Shown: positions 1-6,514 of the stretch, piece after piece
Position numbering within the stretch: the first letter of the stretch is position 1
How the letters are laid out: every line of letters begins with the position of its first letter
From: Candidatus Nitrosopolaris nunavutensis
GTDB lineage: Archaea > Thermoproteota > Nitrososphaeria > Nitrososphaerales > Nitrososphaeraceae
Reading direction: 5' to 3'
DNA: 12,900 nt
Assembly: GCA_002501855.1 (NCBI GenBank)
Contig: DAOM01000248.1
Location: 1 to 12,900 of the forward strand
Made by a program: the position numbers and the translations under genes
The notes under the pieces: generated by a model
What the model was told of the DNA's origin: nothing
What the model saw: only the letters and a program-made list of their open reading frames with translations
Databases searched by the model: none

Positions 1-34
1 GTCTCGTAGGCTCGGAGATGTGTATAAGAGACAG
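1..34. other. Nextera/Tn5 sequencing adapter (not genomic)
   Basis: Bases 16-34 are exactly the 19-bp Tn5 mosaic end (AGATGTGTATAAGAGACAG). Bases 1-15 match the Nextera read-2 adapter except for one base (A instead of G at position 8). This is library adapter left at a contig end, not chromosomal DNA. It creates a false ATG at 18 and the false N-terminus MCIRDS on the following gene. Confidence 0.97.
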
Positions 35-35
35 T

Positions 36-482
36 TTCAAGACAGCTGAGGAGGACCGAAACAACCGTGAGGGATTAAAGGGGTGGCTTAATCCGACGAG
101 GTATGGCTGGGAGCGTGTGTCTTACTGGTTACAGCGATTAACGGGCCTATTTCTTTTGATATACTTCATTGGGCATATATACGAGACAAGCTCACTTACC
201 GGCGGTGCAGGCGCTTGGAACGCGATGTTACAGTTTACAGAAACGCCTTGGGGACATCTCTTTCTGATTCTTGTTATCGGGACAAGTACTTATCATTCTA
301 CAAATGGCATTAGATTGATATTTACGGAAGCCGGAAGGGGGCTCGGACGACCTGGAAGACCTGACTATCCATATGACGCTCTCTCACTGAATTACCGGCA
401 GAAATCCGGAATATGGATTGCACTTATCCTGGCAGCGGTCGCAATGTTCTATGGCGGTAACGTGCTCTTCGGCGGAGAGTAA
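36..482 (+). CDS. sdhC: Succinate dehydrogenase membrane anchor, cytochrome b-type subunit SdhC (5'-truncated)
   Basis: This is a membrane anchor of complex II, which passes electrons from succinate oxidation to quinone in the cytoplasmic membrane. The frame is open from the first genomic codon (TTC at 36). The apparent ATG at 18 is adapter, so the true start lies off the contig. Counted from TTC, hydrophobic segments lie at about residues 35-52, 75-90 and 126-144. The SdhC-type segment RLTG is followed by a His near residue 47, and the motif YHSTNGIRLI contains a His near residue 87. These are candidate heme/quinone-site residues. The piece is about 148 residues, so probably only a short N-terminal part is missing. 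sdhD follows after 30 bases on the same strand. sdhA is not in the window and may lie upstream. Identity as complex II anchor is firm from the context with sdhB; the C versus D label is by motif and order. Confidence 0.85.
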   Translation, partial: FKTAEEDRNNREGLKGWLNPTRYGWERVSYWLQRLTGLFLLIYFIGHIYETSSLTGGAGAWNAMLQFTETPWGHLFLILVIGTSTYHSTNGIRLIFTEAGRGLGRPGRPDYPYDALSLNYRQKSGIWIALILAAVAMFYGGNVLFGGE

Positions 483-512
483 AAGAAAATCAGAATATAG
501 TGTGATGGAAAT

Positions 513-863
513 ATGCTGCGCGAAAGACAAATAATGAGGATACATTACATCACAGGACTAGCGGCGTTATTCGTAGTCGCAGTTCATATTCTAATGCGTT
601 TGATAATGCCATTCCATATGAGCCTGCAGTACTCAAACGTAGTTGCAAATTACCATAACTTGCCATATGTGGTTCTACTGGAATCGATACTTGTGCTCCT
701 CGCTATCCATGGCTTCAATGGCCTACGAATTATATTGCTAGAATTACGACAGAATAGGACATGGGAAAATGGTGTAACGATATCTACGATTGCTGCAATG
801 ATAGCCATAATTGCGTTCGGTACTAGAACGATAATTATCGCTAATGGACTTGGAGTAGAATGA
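513..863 (+). CDS. sdhD: Succinate dehydrogenase second membrane anchor SdhD
   Basis: This is the second hydrophobic anchor subunit of complex II, 116 residues. Three membrane segments are visible at about residues 11-33, 51-77 and 88-111. The sequence HGFNGLRII near residues 66-74 mirrors the HSTNGIRLI of the preceding subunit, which suggests the two anchors are paralogous. The ATG at 513 is taken because a TAG at 498 blocks extension in this frame. An internal ATG at 534 (MRIHYITG) is the alternative. The gene lies 30 bases after sdhC and its stop is one base before the sdhB start, so the three are surely one transcript. The anchor is of the conventional SdhC/D membrane type, not the SdhE/F type of Sulfolobales. 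Small anchors diverge fast, so the family call leans partly on the position next to sdhB. Confidence 0.8.
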   Translation: MLRERQIMRIHYITGLAALFVVAVHILMRLIMPFHMSLQYSNVVANYHNLPYVVLLESILVLLAIHGFNGLRIILLELRQNRTWENGVTISTIAAMIAIIAFGTRTIIIANGLGVE

Positions 864-864
864 A

Positions 865-1716
865 ATGAGTGGTATCATAAAAAAAATATCTATGTTAAGA
901 ACAGGTAACAAGCTCGAGAGAAGTAAGAAGTCATTGAGAGCCCGCAGTAGTATAGTGCTGAGAGTATATAGAGCGAACAAGGCCGTTGGAGATTCCGCTC
1001 ACTATGATACATTTGAGGTGCCCATTCAGCGCTGGACAACAGTACTCGACGCTCTTCTATATGCAAAGTCTTACAAGGACACTAGCATAGGCATCAGGTA
1101 CTCTTGCAGAATGGCATCATGCGGCTCTTGCGGAATGAAAATTAATGGAATACCTCGACTTGCATGCTATACAAACGTATCAGAATTGGAATCCGGGGTA
1201 ATCAGCTGTGAGCCCTTGACAAACTTCCCACTTATACGAGACCTAGTAACCGACTTTTACCAATTTTTTAGCCATCACAAGAGTGTAAGGCCCTATATAA
1301 TAAATCAGAACGCAGATATTCGAGATAGTAAGGAATTGTCAGAATTCATACAGAGTCCACGAGACGTAGACGAATATCTGCAGTCCTCAAATTGCATCAA
1401 ATGTGGCTTATGTTACTCAGCTTGCCCCACGGTGGCGACCGACACGAAATTCCCAGGGCCGCAAGCCTTGGTGCAAGCTTATAGATATTCGGCAGATACC
1501 AGAGATATTGGTTCACGTGAAGATATGAAAGCTATTGATGACAAACACGGAATATGGAGATGCCATTTCGCTGGGTCCTGCAGCAGCGTATGCCCAAAAG
1601 GAGTAGACCCAGCTTTAGGGATACAACTACTTAGGGGTCATATGATGAGCTTTTCAAAACATAATAAGAAAATCGCAGAGCTGAAACATCACAGCCACGG
1701 CAACCAAATAACCTAA
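865..1716 (+). CDS. sdhB: Succinate dehydrogenase iron-sulfur subunit SdhB
   Basis: This is the electron-wire subunit of complex II, 283 residues, carrying electrons from the flavin subunit to the anchor. The N-terminal 2Fe-2S ferredoxin domain has C81, C86, C89 and C101 (CRMASCGSCG then AC). The C-terminal domain has C177, C180, C183 and C187 (NCIKCGLCYSACP) and C233, C239 and C243 (RCHFAGSCSSVCPKG). By comparison with E. coli SdhB, C177/C180/C183/C243 would hold the 4Fe-4S cluster and C187/C233/C239 the 3Fe-4S cluster. All ligands are present, so the enzyme looks functional. The start ATG at 865 is one base after the sdhD stop. It gives a basic N-terminal extension of about 30 residues before the ferredoxin fold, and Met10 (892) is a possible alternative. 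A perfect hairpin follows the stop codon directly. Confidence 0.95.
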   Translation: MSGIIKKISMLRTGNKLERSKKSLRARSSIVLRVYRANKAVGDSAHYDTFEVPIQRWTTVLDALLYAKSYKDTSIGIRYSCRMASCGSCGMKINGIPRLACYTNVSELESGVISCEPLTNFPLIRDLVTDFYQFFSHHKSVRPYIINQNADIRDSKELSEFIQSPRDVDEYLQSSNCIKCGLCYSACPTVATDTKFPGPQALVQAYRYSADTRDIGSREDMKAIDDKHGIWRCHFAGSCSSVCPKGVDPALGIQLLRGHMMSFSKHNKKIAELKHHSHGNQIT

Positions 1717-1739
1717 CCTAGAATGCGGTAGATTCTAGG
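1717..1739. terminator. 8-bp perfect hairpin between convergent sdhB and DUF59 genes
   Basis: CCTAGAAT (1717-1724) and ATTCTAGG (1732-1739) form a perfect stem with a 7-base loop. It begins on the first base after the sdhB stop and overlaps the stop codon of the opposing gene (1735-1737). The position suggests a two-way transcription end or mRNA 3'-end structure. Only a short T run (CTTTTG) follows on the + strand, so the terminator role is inferred. Confidence 0.5.
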
Positions 1740-2055
1740 CTTTTGCTGGAGGCGTACTTTCATTTACTTGTTTGTTTATTGCATCCGCCATAAAGTGGTT
1801 GCTGACACTTACTTTGACCTCTTCAATACCAGGCAATCTGTACACATTATCCCGGACGTCCTGTGCTATCTTGAAACCAAATACGGCAGGACAGAAAGGA
1901 CTTGTCAAATGCAGATCTATATCTATGTTGCCTTTATTGATATCAACCTTGTCGACCAACTCCAATTCCATAATGGAAACGCCTATTTCAGGGTCCACTA
2001 TCTTGGTTAATTCATCGAATATTTGCCTACGCGTCTGCTGAATATCTTGGCTCAT
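1735..2055 (-). CDS. DUF59 / MIP18 (PaaD-SufT-like) Fe-S cluster assembly protein
   Basis: This is a small cytoplasmic protein (106 residues) of the DUF59 family, whose members help mature Fe-S proteins. The family signature DPEIGVSIMELELV lies at residues 21-34. The conserved TSPFCP lies at 51-56 with Cys55, the usual reactive cysteine. The C-terminal beta strand GIEEVKVSV is also typical. I start at ATG 2055 (MSQDIQQTRR), not at the far upstream ATG 2115. The family domain begins there, and a TATA-like TATATAAC lies about 28 bases upstream, so the 2115 start would precede the promoter. The gene is convergent with sdhB, which itself needs three Fe-S clusters, and divergent from argH. The exact client proteins cannot be told from sequence. 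Confidence 0.87.
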   Translation of the reverse strand: MSQDIQQTRRQIFDELTKIVDPEIGVSIMELELVDKVDINKGNIDIDLHLTSPFCPAVFGFKIAQDVRDNVYRLPGIEEVKVSVSNHFMADAINKQVNESTPPAKA

Positions 2056-2079
2056 TACGATTAATTTTTCTCGTGATCC

Positions 2080-2090
2080 ATATATAACTA
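2080..2090 (-). promoter_or_regulatory. TATA box for the DUF59 gene, leaderless spacing
   Basis: The - strand reads AGTTATATATG here, centred about 28 bases before ATG 2055. Archaeal transcription starts about 25-27 bases after the TATA box, so the RNA would begin at or next to the start codon. Confidence 0.55.
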
Positions 2091-2210
2091 TTGCATAGCA
2101 AAATAGTCGACCCATACGAACTGCCTATTTTGTATTTCAAACATCTCGACGTTGTCTACCTCCTATTGCGCGTTACCAATAACAAGTAACATAATTCTGC
2201 TTTAACTATT

Positions 2211-2225
2211 ATAATATTAAAATAA
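2211..2225 (+). promoter_or_regulatory. TATA box region for argH
   Basis: The A/T block ATAATATTAAAATAA is centred about 28 bases before the GTG start at 2246. The 190-bp divergent gap between DUF59 and argH holds both promoters. It also contains a small inverted repeat, GTTAC-N9-GTAAC (2172-2190), of unknown meaning. Confidence 0.5.
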
Positions 2226-2245
2226 ACCGTCGATGTTGACAATGT

Positions 2246-3727
2246 GTGTATCGTTCAAGGCCGAAGGGCAATCTTGACAAAGATATGTTAAATTTTCTGT
2301 CTTCCCTGAATGACGATCAGCAAATATTACATTATGACATACTGGGAAGTGAAGCGCATGTCATAATGCTACATGATATCGGAATATTGACTTTGCATGA
2401 AACAAAAAAGATTTTGGTGGCATTGGAACAAATCAGGCACAAACCGGCGATGCTAGCTACTGGAGATGTCGAAGATATCCACGAGTCTATCGAATCTCTT
2501 ATCATACAACAAACCGGCGTCGACATTGGCGGGAAAATACAGATCGGTCGCTCAAGGAATGATCAGGTTATGTTAGACATTCGTATGAAGGTCCGAGATG
2601 ACATAACTGAAATATGCGAGAAGATAATTACTCTAATTACTTCACTCCTTAAAAACGCAGCCGAAAATATTGACACTATTATGCCAATGTATACCCATCT
2701 ACGACAGGCACAAATCGGTACCTTTTCACATTTCGCATTATCGTACGCAGATTCTCTCTTTAGGGATATGGACAGGCTGTACATTACTTACGTAAGGATT
2801 AATCAATCTCCGCTCGGTGCCGGTGCTATAGGAGGGTCAAGGATAAAACTTGACAGGCAGAAGACTGCCAGATTGCTTGGATTTAAGGGAATCGTAAGAA
2901 ATTCCATCGACGCTACTAGTTCGCGTGATACAATTATCGAATATACGATGGAACTCACCATTATAATGCTTACATTAAGCAGAATGACAGAAGATTTTAT
3001 AATCTGGTCGACCGATGAGTTCGGTTATCTGGATATTTCAGATGAATTTAGCTCATCATCCAGTGCAATGCCTCACAAAAAAAATCCTGATCCTCTCGAA
3101 CTACTAAGAGCAAAGGCAGGAACAGTGTCTGGTAATTTGCTTACAATGATCACCATTATCAAGGCTATTCCATCAGGATATAGCAGGGATATGCAGGAGA
3201 TAAAAACATCATTATGGCAAGCCTCTGCTACGACGACTCAGGCACTGAAAATCATGAATTATGTTGTGAAATCGCTGATCATAAACAAGGAAAGGATGCA
3301 GCATGCATCCAGTAGCAGCTATGCTATCTCATTCGATCTCGCAGAACTATTGGCTATCAAAAATGGGATATCTTTCCGAACCGCCCATAAAGTGATGGGG
3401 TTACTGGTGCAAAAAGCGATAGGTAATAATAGACAACCCCTCCGAATGCTTCGAGAGGAAGATATCAGGGAAGTGCTTGAAAGCTTGGGGTCTAAGTTAT
3501 CGGCAGAAGAAGTGTTGAAGGACATAAAGGAAGCCGCTCCACAAAAATCAATTAGTTCACGACAATCTTTAGGTTCCCCAAATCCAATGCAGGAGCAGAA
3601 TATGGTTAAACTTTCGAGAAGAAGATTGTCGGACTATTCGAAGCGAATCGCAAAACGTAAGGGACTTGTGGACGAAGCATTCAAAAATCTCACGAGAATG
3701 GTGAATAATTATTCAAAAAAGGCCTGA
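2246..3727 (+). CDS. argH: Argininosuccinate lyase
   Basis: This enzyme catalyses the last step of arginine synthesis, splitting argininosuccinate into arginine and fumarate in the cytoplasm. It has 493 residues, within the normal 450-500 range. Family marks in order are: MYRSR at the start, GRSRNDQV at 101-108 (substrate binding), MPMYTHLRQAQ at 147-157 with the conserved His151, SPLGAGAIGG at 188-197, and the fumarase/aspartase-superfamily signature SSSAMPHKKNP at 271-281. Its Ser-rich flexible loop (269-273) carries the catalytic serine. The start is GTG 2246: a stop at 2237 closes the frame upstream, and MYRSR is the expected N-terminus. An out-of-frame ATG at 2242 is not used. The gene stands alone on the + strand; no other arginine genes are in the window. 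Fumarate released here can enter the TCA cycle downstream of the nearby succinate dehydrogenase. Confidence 0.96.
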   Translation: MYRSRPKGNLDKDMLNFLSSLNDDQQILHYDILGSEAHVIMLHDIGILTLHETKKILVALEQIRHKPAMLATGDVEDIHESIESLIIQQTGVDIGGKIQIGRSRNDQVMLDIRMKVRDDITEICEKIITLITSLLKNAAENIDTIMPMYTHLRQAQIGTFSHFALSYADSLFRDMDRLYITYVRINQSPLGAGAIGGSRIKLDRQKTARLLGFKGIVRNSIDATSSRDTIIEYTMELTIIMLTLSRMTEDFIIWSTDEFGYLDISDEFSSSSSAMPHKKNPDPLELLRAKAGTVSGNLLTMITIIKAIPSGYSRDMQEIKTSLWQASATTTQALKIMNYVVKSLIINKERMQHASSSSYAISFDLAELLAIKNGISFRTAHKVMGLLVQKAIGNNRQPLRMLREEDIREVLESLGSKLSAEEVLKDIKEAAPQKSISSRQSLGSPNPMQEQNMVKLSRRRLSDYSKRIAKRKGLVDEAFKNLTRMVNNYSKKA

Positions 3728-3945
3728 AGAAAATAAGCGTATTATTAGATTGTTGGAGCATGCCGGCAAGATGGTAGCAATAACAGAGTTGTCCGCGGGT
3801 CATTTACATAGTAATCCCTTTTCTGACATGCAGAAATGACTTTCAGGGGATGGGTCGGTCGGACAAAAAAAATCCCAGATAGGTAAGAGTTGGGAGCGAT
3901 TCATCAGTTCGGTCATCATAACTGCGCGGCTTCGTTGAAGCTATC

Positions 3946-3952
3946 AAAAAAA
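3946..3952 (-). terminator. T7 tract downstream of tRNA-Gln
   Basis: The - strand has seven consecutive T about 15 bases after the tRNA 3' end. Archaeal RNA polymerase ends at such oligo-T runs. A second tract of eight T (- strand) lies near 3865-3872. Both fit termination of the tRNA-Gln transcript; neither has a hairpin. Confidence 0.5.
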
Positions 3953-3966
3953 GTGATTCACAAGAA

Positions 3967-4060
3967 TAGCCCGGCCCAGATTCGAACTGGGGTCAAAGGC
4001 TCCAAAGGCCTCTATGCTTGGCCACTACAATCGGCAGAACTGTCAGTCCTCTACCGGGCT
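3967..4060 (-). tRNA. tRNA-Gln(TTG) with a predicted 21-nt intron in the D arm
   Basis: The 94-nt gene folds to a regular 73-nt tRNA only if bases 4030-4050 are removed. The acceptor stem is AGCCCGG (4054-4060) with CCGGGCT (3968-3974) and discriminator A at 3967; no CCA is encoded. After removal the D stem is GTGT/GCAT with loop AGTGGCCAA. The anticodon stem is GAGGC/GCCTT with loop CTTTGGA, giving anticodon TTG. The T stem is CCCAG/CTGGG with loop TTCGAAT. The inserted 21 nt fall after nucleotide 10. Exon bases CGGT pair with intron bases GCCG to give the 4-bp central helix of an archaeal splicing motif, with 3-base bulges AG|A and AT|T at the cuts. The intron core can also pair AGGAC with GTTCT. 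The TATA box overlaps the stop codon of the upstream DUF354 gene. Confidence 0.9.
4030..4050 (-). other. Predicted non-canonical tRNA intron (bulge-helix-bulge-like)
   Basis: This is the stretch that must be cut out for tRNA-Gln to form a D arm, AGGACTGACAGTTCTGCCGA plus a final T on the - strand. It lies after nucleotide 10, not at the common site 37/38. The central helix is CGGT (exon, - strand) with GCCG (intron), three Watson-Crick pairs and one G-T. The exon-side outer helix is weak, so the motif is of the relaxed type. Confidence 0.82.
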
Positions 4061-4077
4061 TCCGGGCGTATTTTTCC

Positions 4078-4088
4078 CTATATATTAC
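4078..4088 (-). promoter_or_regulatory. TATA box of tRNA-Gln inside the DUF354 3' end
   Basis: The - strand reads TAATATATAG, ending on the TAG stop codon of DUF354. Its centre is 23-24 bases before the first tRNA base. The tRNA therefore seems to have its own promoter embedded in the last codons of the gene ahead of it. Confidence 0.5.
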
Positions 4089-5187
4089 CATCTTTAGAAT
4101 GTTGCGTGCTTATGTTCAGATACGAGAGCATTTTGTCTAAGGGATCTTCCATTTTGTCGAAAATGCGCGCCGCCAGTCTTTTCTGTTTTTTCTTATACTT
4201 CTCATCCTTTAGCATCCTGTTGGTCAATCTTACTAGTTCGATCGAATTTGATGCCCTCTTCACCAGCCCTGAAGACACGAGATATTTCTCTACATAAAAT
4301 CGAATTGGCGAGATAGAAATAGTAGGCGTTCCAACAAGCGAGGCCTCGGAAGTCATTGTTCCTCCTGCCCCTATGAACACGTCTGCTGAAGCTATCAGAG
4401 GAATTCCATCGACAACGTTTCTGAGTATGAAGGCCCTTGCTTCATACCTCTCCATTAACTGTCGTATTTGTTCTTCATATCTACATAGAATAACGATATT
4501 GATTGAATTGTGTAAGTTATTTACTAGGGCATCCACCATAGAAATGCGGTTTTCTAACATCTTGTCTGCTATGTATGATGCCTTCGTTTCTTCGAGCCTA
4601 ATCAGAACAATTTTTTTCCGGGGGTCAAGGTTCAATTCTCGTAAGCATGCAGGAGGTACAGATGACGATGGCGACGGATCCCGCTTGAGCCATGCAACAG
4701 GATCCAGAGCCCTGTACTGTGTTATCTTTGTCTTTGAAATACCGAACGGAAGCCACGCAGAAATGGGGATCACCCATGGACTGAAAAGATGATAGGTGAG
4801 TGGGATAGTGAGCTTCGAGACCGCTTCTGCGTGTGGAGAATCGTTAAATCCAATGTGTCTAATTCCAAGTCCATATGCCACCCGTGATGCTTCAGGAGAT
4901 GAGAATGTGATCGCGAAATCAGGTTCAAACTTATTTATCAAACCGGCGAGTTCAAAAATCCTAGATGCACTTTCTCGCAGCTTTTGGTATCTTTCTGCGC
5001 CGCCATGTCTGCCAACAATTTTGAGTTTGAGGTTTTTGACGTTGGCTAGTTCTACGGCTTCTCTATAATGTCTAGACGTACAGAGTAACTCGTGATCGGA
5101 TTCACGAAGCAAAGTTACTGCGGGACCAAAAAACATCACTTGCTTTGGCGTCAAGATGTCGAACCAAATTCTCAAGGATAACAACAC
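4078..5187 (-). CDS. DUF354 family protein (GT-B fold, glycosyltransferase/UDP-GlcNAc 2-epimerase-like)
   Basis: This archaeal protein of 369 residues belongs to DUF354, a family with the two-domain fold of UDP-N-acetylglucosamine 2-epimerase and GT-B glycosyltransferases. The N-terminal WFDILTPKQVMFFGP (residues 8-22) is the family hallmark. The second domain carries GAGGTMTSEASLVGTP at 273-288, where nucleotide-sugar binding is expected. No signal peptide or membrane segment is seen. The start is GTG at 5187 (GTG TTG TTA); the hallmark lies only a few residues in, so little can be missing. It diverges from a dehydrogenase-like gene and lies near a WbpB/WbpD-like pair, which suggests work on an acetylated sugar nucleotide for surface glycans. 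The exact reaction, epimerisation or glycosyl transfer, is not known for the family and cannot be fixed here. Confidence 0.85.
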   Translation of the reverse strand: MLLSLRIWFDILTPKQVMFFGPAVTLLRESDHELLCTSRHYREAVELANVKNLKLKIVGRHGGAERYQKLRESASRIFELAGLINKFEPDFAITFSSPEASRVAYGLGIRHIGFNDSPHAEAVSKLTIPLTYHLFSPWVIPISAWLPFGISKTKITQYRALDPVAWLKRDPSPSSSVPPACLRELNLDPRKKIVLIRLEETKASYIADKMLENRISMVDALVNNLHNSINIVILCRYEEQIRQLMERYEARAFILRNVVDGIPLIASADVFIGAGGTMTSEASLVGTPTISISPIRFYVEKYLVSSGLVKRASNSIELVRLTNRMLKDEKYKKKQKRLAARIFDKMEDPLDKMLSYLNISTQHSKDGNI

Positions 5188-5260
5188 TTAGTGGGATGGG
5201 ATGGAAAAAACTTTTCTTTAACCGTCCTTTAGATAGCTCTGGAGAGAAAATAAAAATTCC

Positions 5261-5270
5261 ATTTATAATA
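5261..5270 (+). promoter_or_regulatory. TATA box for the dehydrogenase-like gene
   Basis: ATTTATAATA is centred about 28 bases before GTG 5294. A purine run GAAGGAGG (5273-5280) sits between them. It is only one base from the TTG at 5282, too close to act as a Shine-Dalgarno site for that codon. This supports GTG 5294 as the start of a leaderless or near-leaderless mRNA. Confidence 0.5.
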
Positions 5271-5293
5271 TCGAAGGAGGCTTGTGCAACGAA

Positions 5294-6460
5294 GTGACTG
5301 GGAGCACATCGCAAATAACGACAGCCGTTTATGGACTGAGCACAGAAGGATATCGCATTGCCTCTTCAATAGCCGTTAAAGGTTTCAAGGTTTCATTGAT
5401 AGATGAGGCAGCCCGAATGGCTATTTCGTTAAAACCTGATATTGCCAGAACCTACCCGGATGTAAGCTCGCTGATAGAAGACGAACCTCTGCTTGCGCTC
5501 GAGCCCGTGGACGTCGCAGTCAGTGAGGCATCATACATTTTCTTTGCACCAAAGATTCGAAAAGTAGGACAAGAAGTAAAAAGTGATGTCACATCTAAAT
5601 TTAGAGACGCGACTAAGGCAATCAGAAAAGGCACCTCTGTGATCTACACTCTACCTACAGGAATCGGAGGGAATAACGAAAACATGGCCTTGATTGAACA
5701 TATTACTGGAATGAGTGTCGGAAAAGATATTTTCTATTATTACATGCCAATCAACCAAGAGCTCATTTCATCTCCTGAAATCATTGTTGGGTCTTTGAAT
5801 TCCAAACAAGATGCTGAAATTTCCAAGATGTTATACGATCCCGACATTAAGGGTCGGTTAAATTACATTGATATTATTTCCGCGGAATTTATGCATTCAA
5901 TACAGATCTTGGGGCATTATGCCCATATGGCAAGCGTGTTAGAGATCTGCAAAAACCTCAAACTTACCAATATCAAGAGCGAGCCGATAAATCGAGCATT
6001 CAGCGACCTTTACATAGACGATATTGCCAACGGCCTTTATGATCTGCGGGCCATAGGCTCCTCACTTGGAGGAGCAGGACCATTGATGTATCTGGTAAAT
6101 GGGAGCATAAAGGGGACTGAAGGTTACATTAAACATTTAATAGACGAGATCCGAGATTTGTTGAAGAAACGGGATCTAAAGGCTAGCAGGACCAAAGTAT
6201 CTATCGCATGGACGCTAGATCCCTATGAGATGCGCGGAGATAAGATTGAACTTTTATCGTCTCTTGAATCTAAACTGAAGGATTACATAGGAGATGTGGA
6301 ACGCCAGCCGTGGTCGGTATTCGATCTATATCCAACCGAAAAGACAAGGATAGTAGTAGCGTGCTCTAAATTAGATTTCGCTAGAATTATGACAAAGAAT
6401 AAACAGAATCCAGATTTTATTATGATGAAGGCCAATCCTGTTTGTGAAACCACAGGTTAG
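5294..6460 (+). CDS. UDP-glucose/GDP-mannose dehydrogenase-fold protein with altered active site
   Basis: I read this as a divergent nucleotide-sugar dehydrogenase. Numbering from the upstream TTG (5282), the N-terminal Rossmann segment VYGLSTEGYRIASSI lies at 16-30, with GLSTEG in place of GxGxxG. The middle part follows the family order: YYYMPINQELISSPEIIVG (152-170) stands where the substrate-binding PER region usually is. AEFMHSIQILGHYAH (201-215) stands for the AExxK...N helix, with the usual Lys and Asn absent. LGGAGPLMYL (262-271) stands for the GGHCxxxDP catalytic loop, with the Cys absent. A C-terminal Rossmann-like part follows (305-372). It may therefore bind a nucleotide sugar or NAD without classical oxidation. 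The start is GTG 5294 from promoter spacing; TTG 5282 would add four residues. The gene diverges from DUF354 and faces the acetyltransferase operon. The alternative is a [Fe]-hydrogenase-like (Hmd-related) Rossmann protein. Confidence 0.6.
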   Translation: MTGSTSQITTAVYGLSTEGYRIASSIAVKGFKVSLIDEAARMAISLKPDIARTYPDVSSLIEDEPLLALEPVDVAVSEASYIFFAPKIRKVGQEVKSDVTSKFRDATKAIRKGTSVIYTLPTGIGGNNENMALIEHITGMSVGKDIFYYYMPINQELISSPEIIVGSLNSKQDAEISKMLYDPDIKGRLNYIDIISAEFMHSIQILGHYAHMASVLEICKNLKLTNIKSEPINRAFSDLYIDDIANGLYDLRAIGSSLGGAGPLMYLVNGSIKGTEGYIKHLIDEIRDLLKKRDLKASRTKVSIAWTLDPYEMRGDKIELLSSLESKLKDYIGDVERQPWSVFDLYPTEKTRIVVACSKLDFARIMTKNKQNPDFIMMKANPVCETTG

Positions 6461-6483
6461 GTATTAAATCATCCTGGTTTAGA

Positions 6484-6500
6484 AAGTAAGGAACTTACTT
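6484..6500. terminator. 7-bp hairpin between convergent genes
   Basis: AAGTAAG (6484-6490) and CTTACTT (6494-6500) form a perfect inverted repeat with a 3-base loop. It lies in the 54-base gap between two converging genes, like the hairpin at 1717-1739. A two-way transcript end is a reasonable inference; no long T run is present. Confidence 0.4.
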
Positions 6501-6514
6501 ATGACGAGAAATAT

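Noticed and set aside
18..35. ATG at 18 as the start of SdhC
   Set aside because: The bases are the Tn5 mosaic end of a sequencing adapter; the true start is upstream of the contig.
2056..2115. 20-residue N-terminal extension of the DUF59 protein
   Set aside because: It would begin upstream of the TATA-like box and has no family match; the DUF59 domain starts after ATG 2055.
2146..2240. Imperfect direct repeat TCGACGTTGTC / TCGATGTTGAC before argH
   Set aside because: Eleven bases with two mismatches in a short gap can arise by chance, and it does not flank the promoter in a regulator-like way.
3729..3838. Open frame after argH (NKRIIRLLEHAGKMVAITEL)
   Set aside because: It has no ATG start, overlaps the argH end in another frame, is under 40 codons and matches no family I know. 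The 3728-3966 gap otherwise shows only T tracts ending the tRNA transcript.
3890..4297. 135-codon + strand frame
   Set aside because: It crosses the tRNA-Gln gene and the end of DUF354 on the other strand; a shadow frame.
5276..5280. GGAGG as a Shine-Dalgarno site deciding a TTG start at 5282
   Set aside because: It is one base from the TTG, too close for ribosome binding, and the TATA spacing favours GTG 5294.
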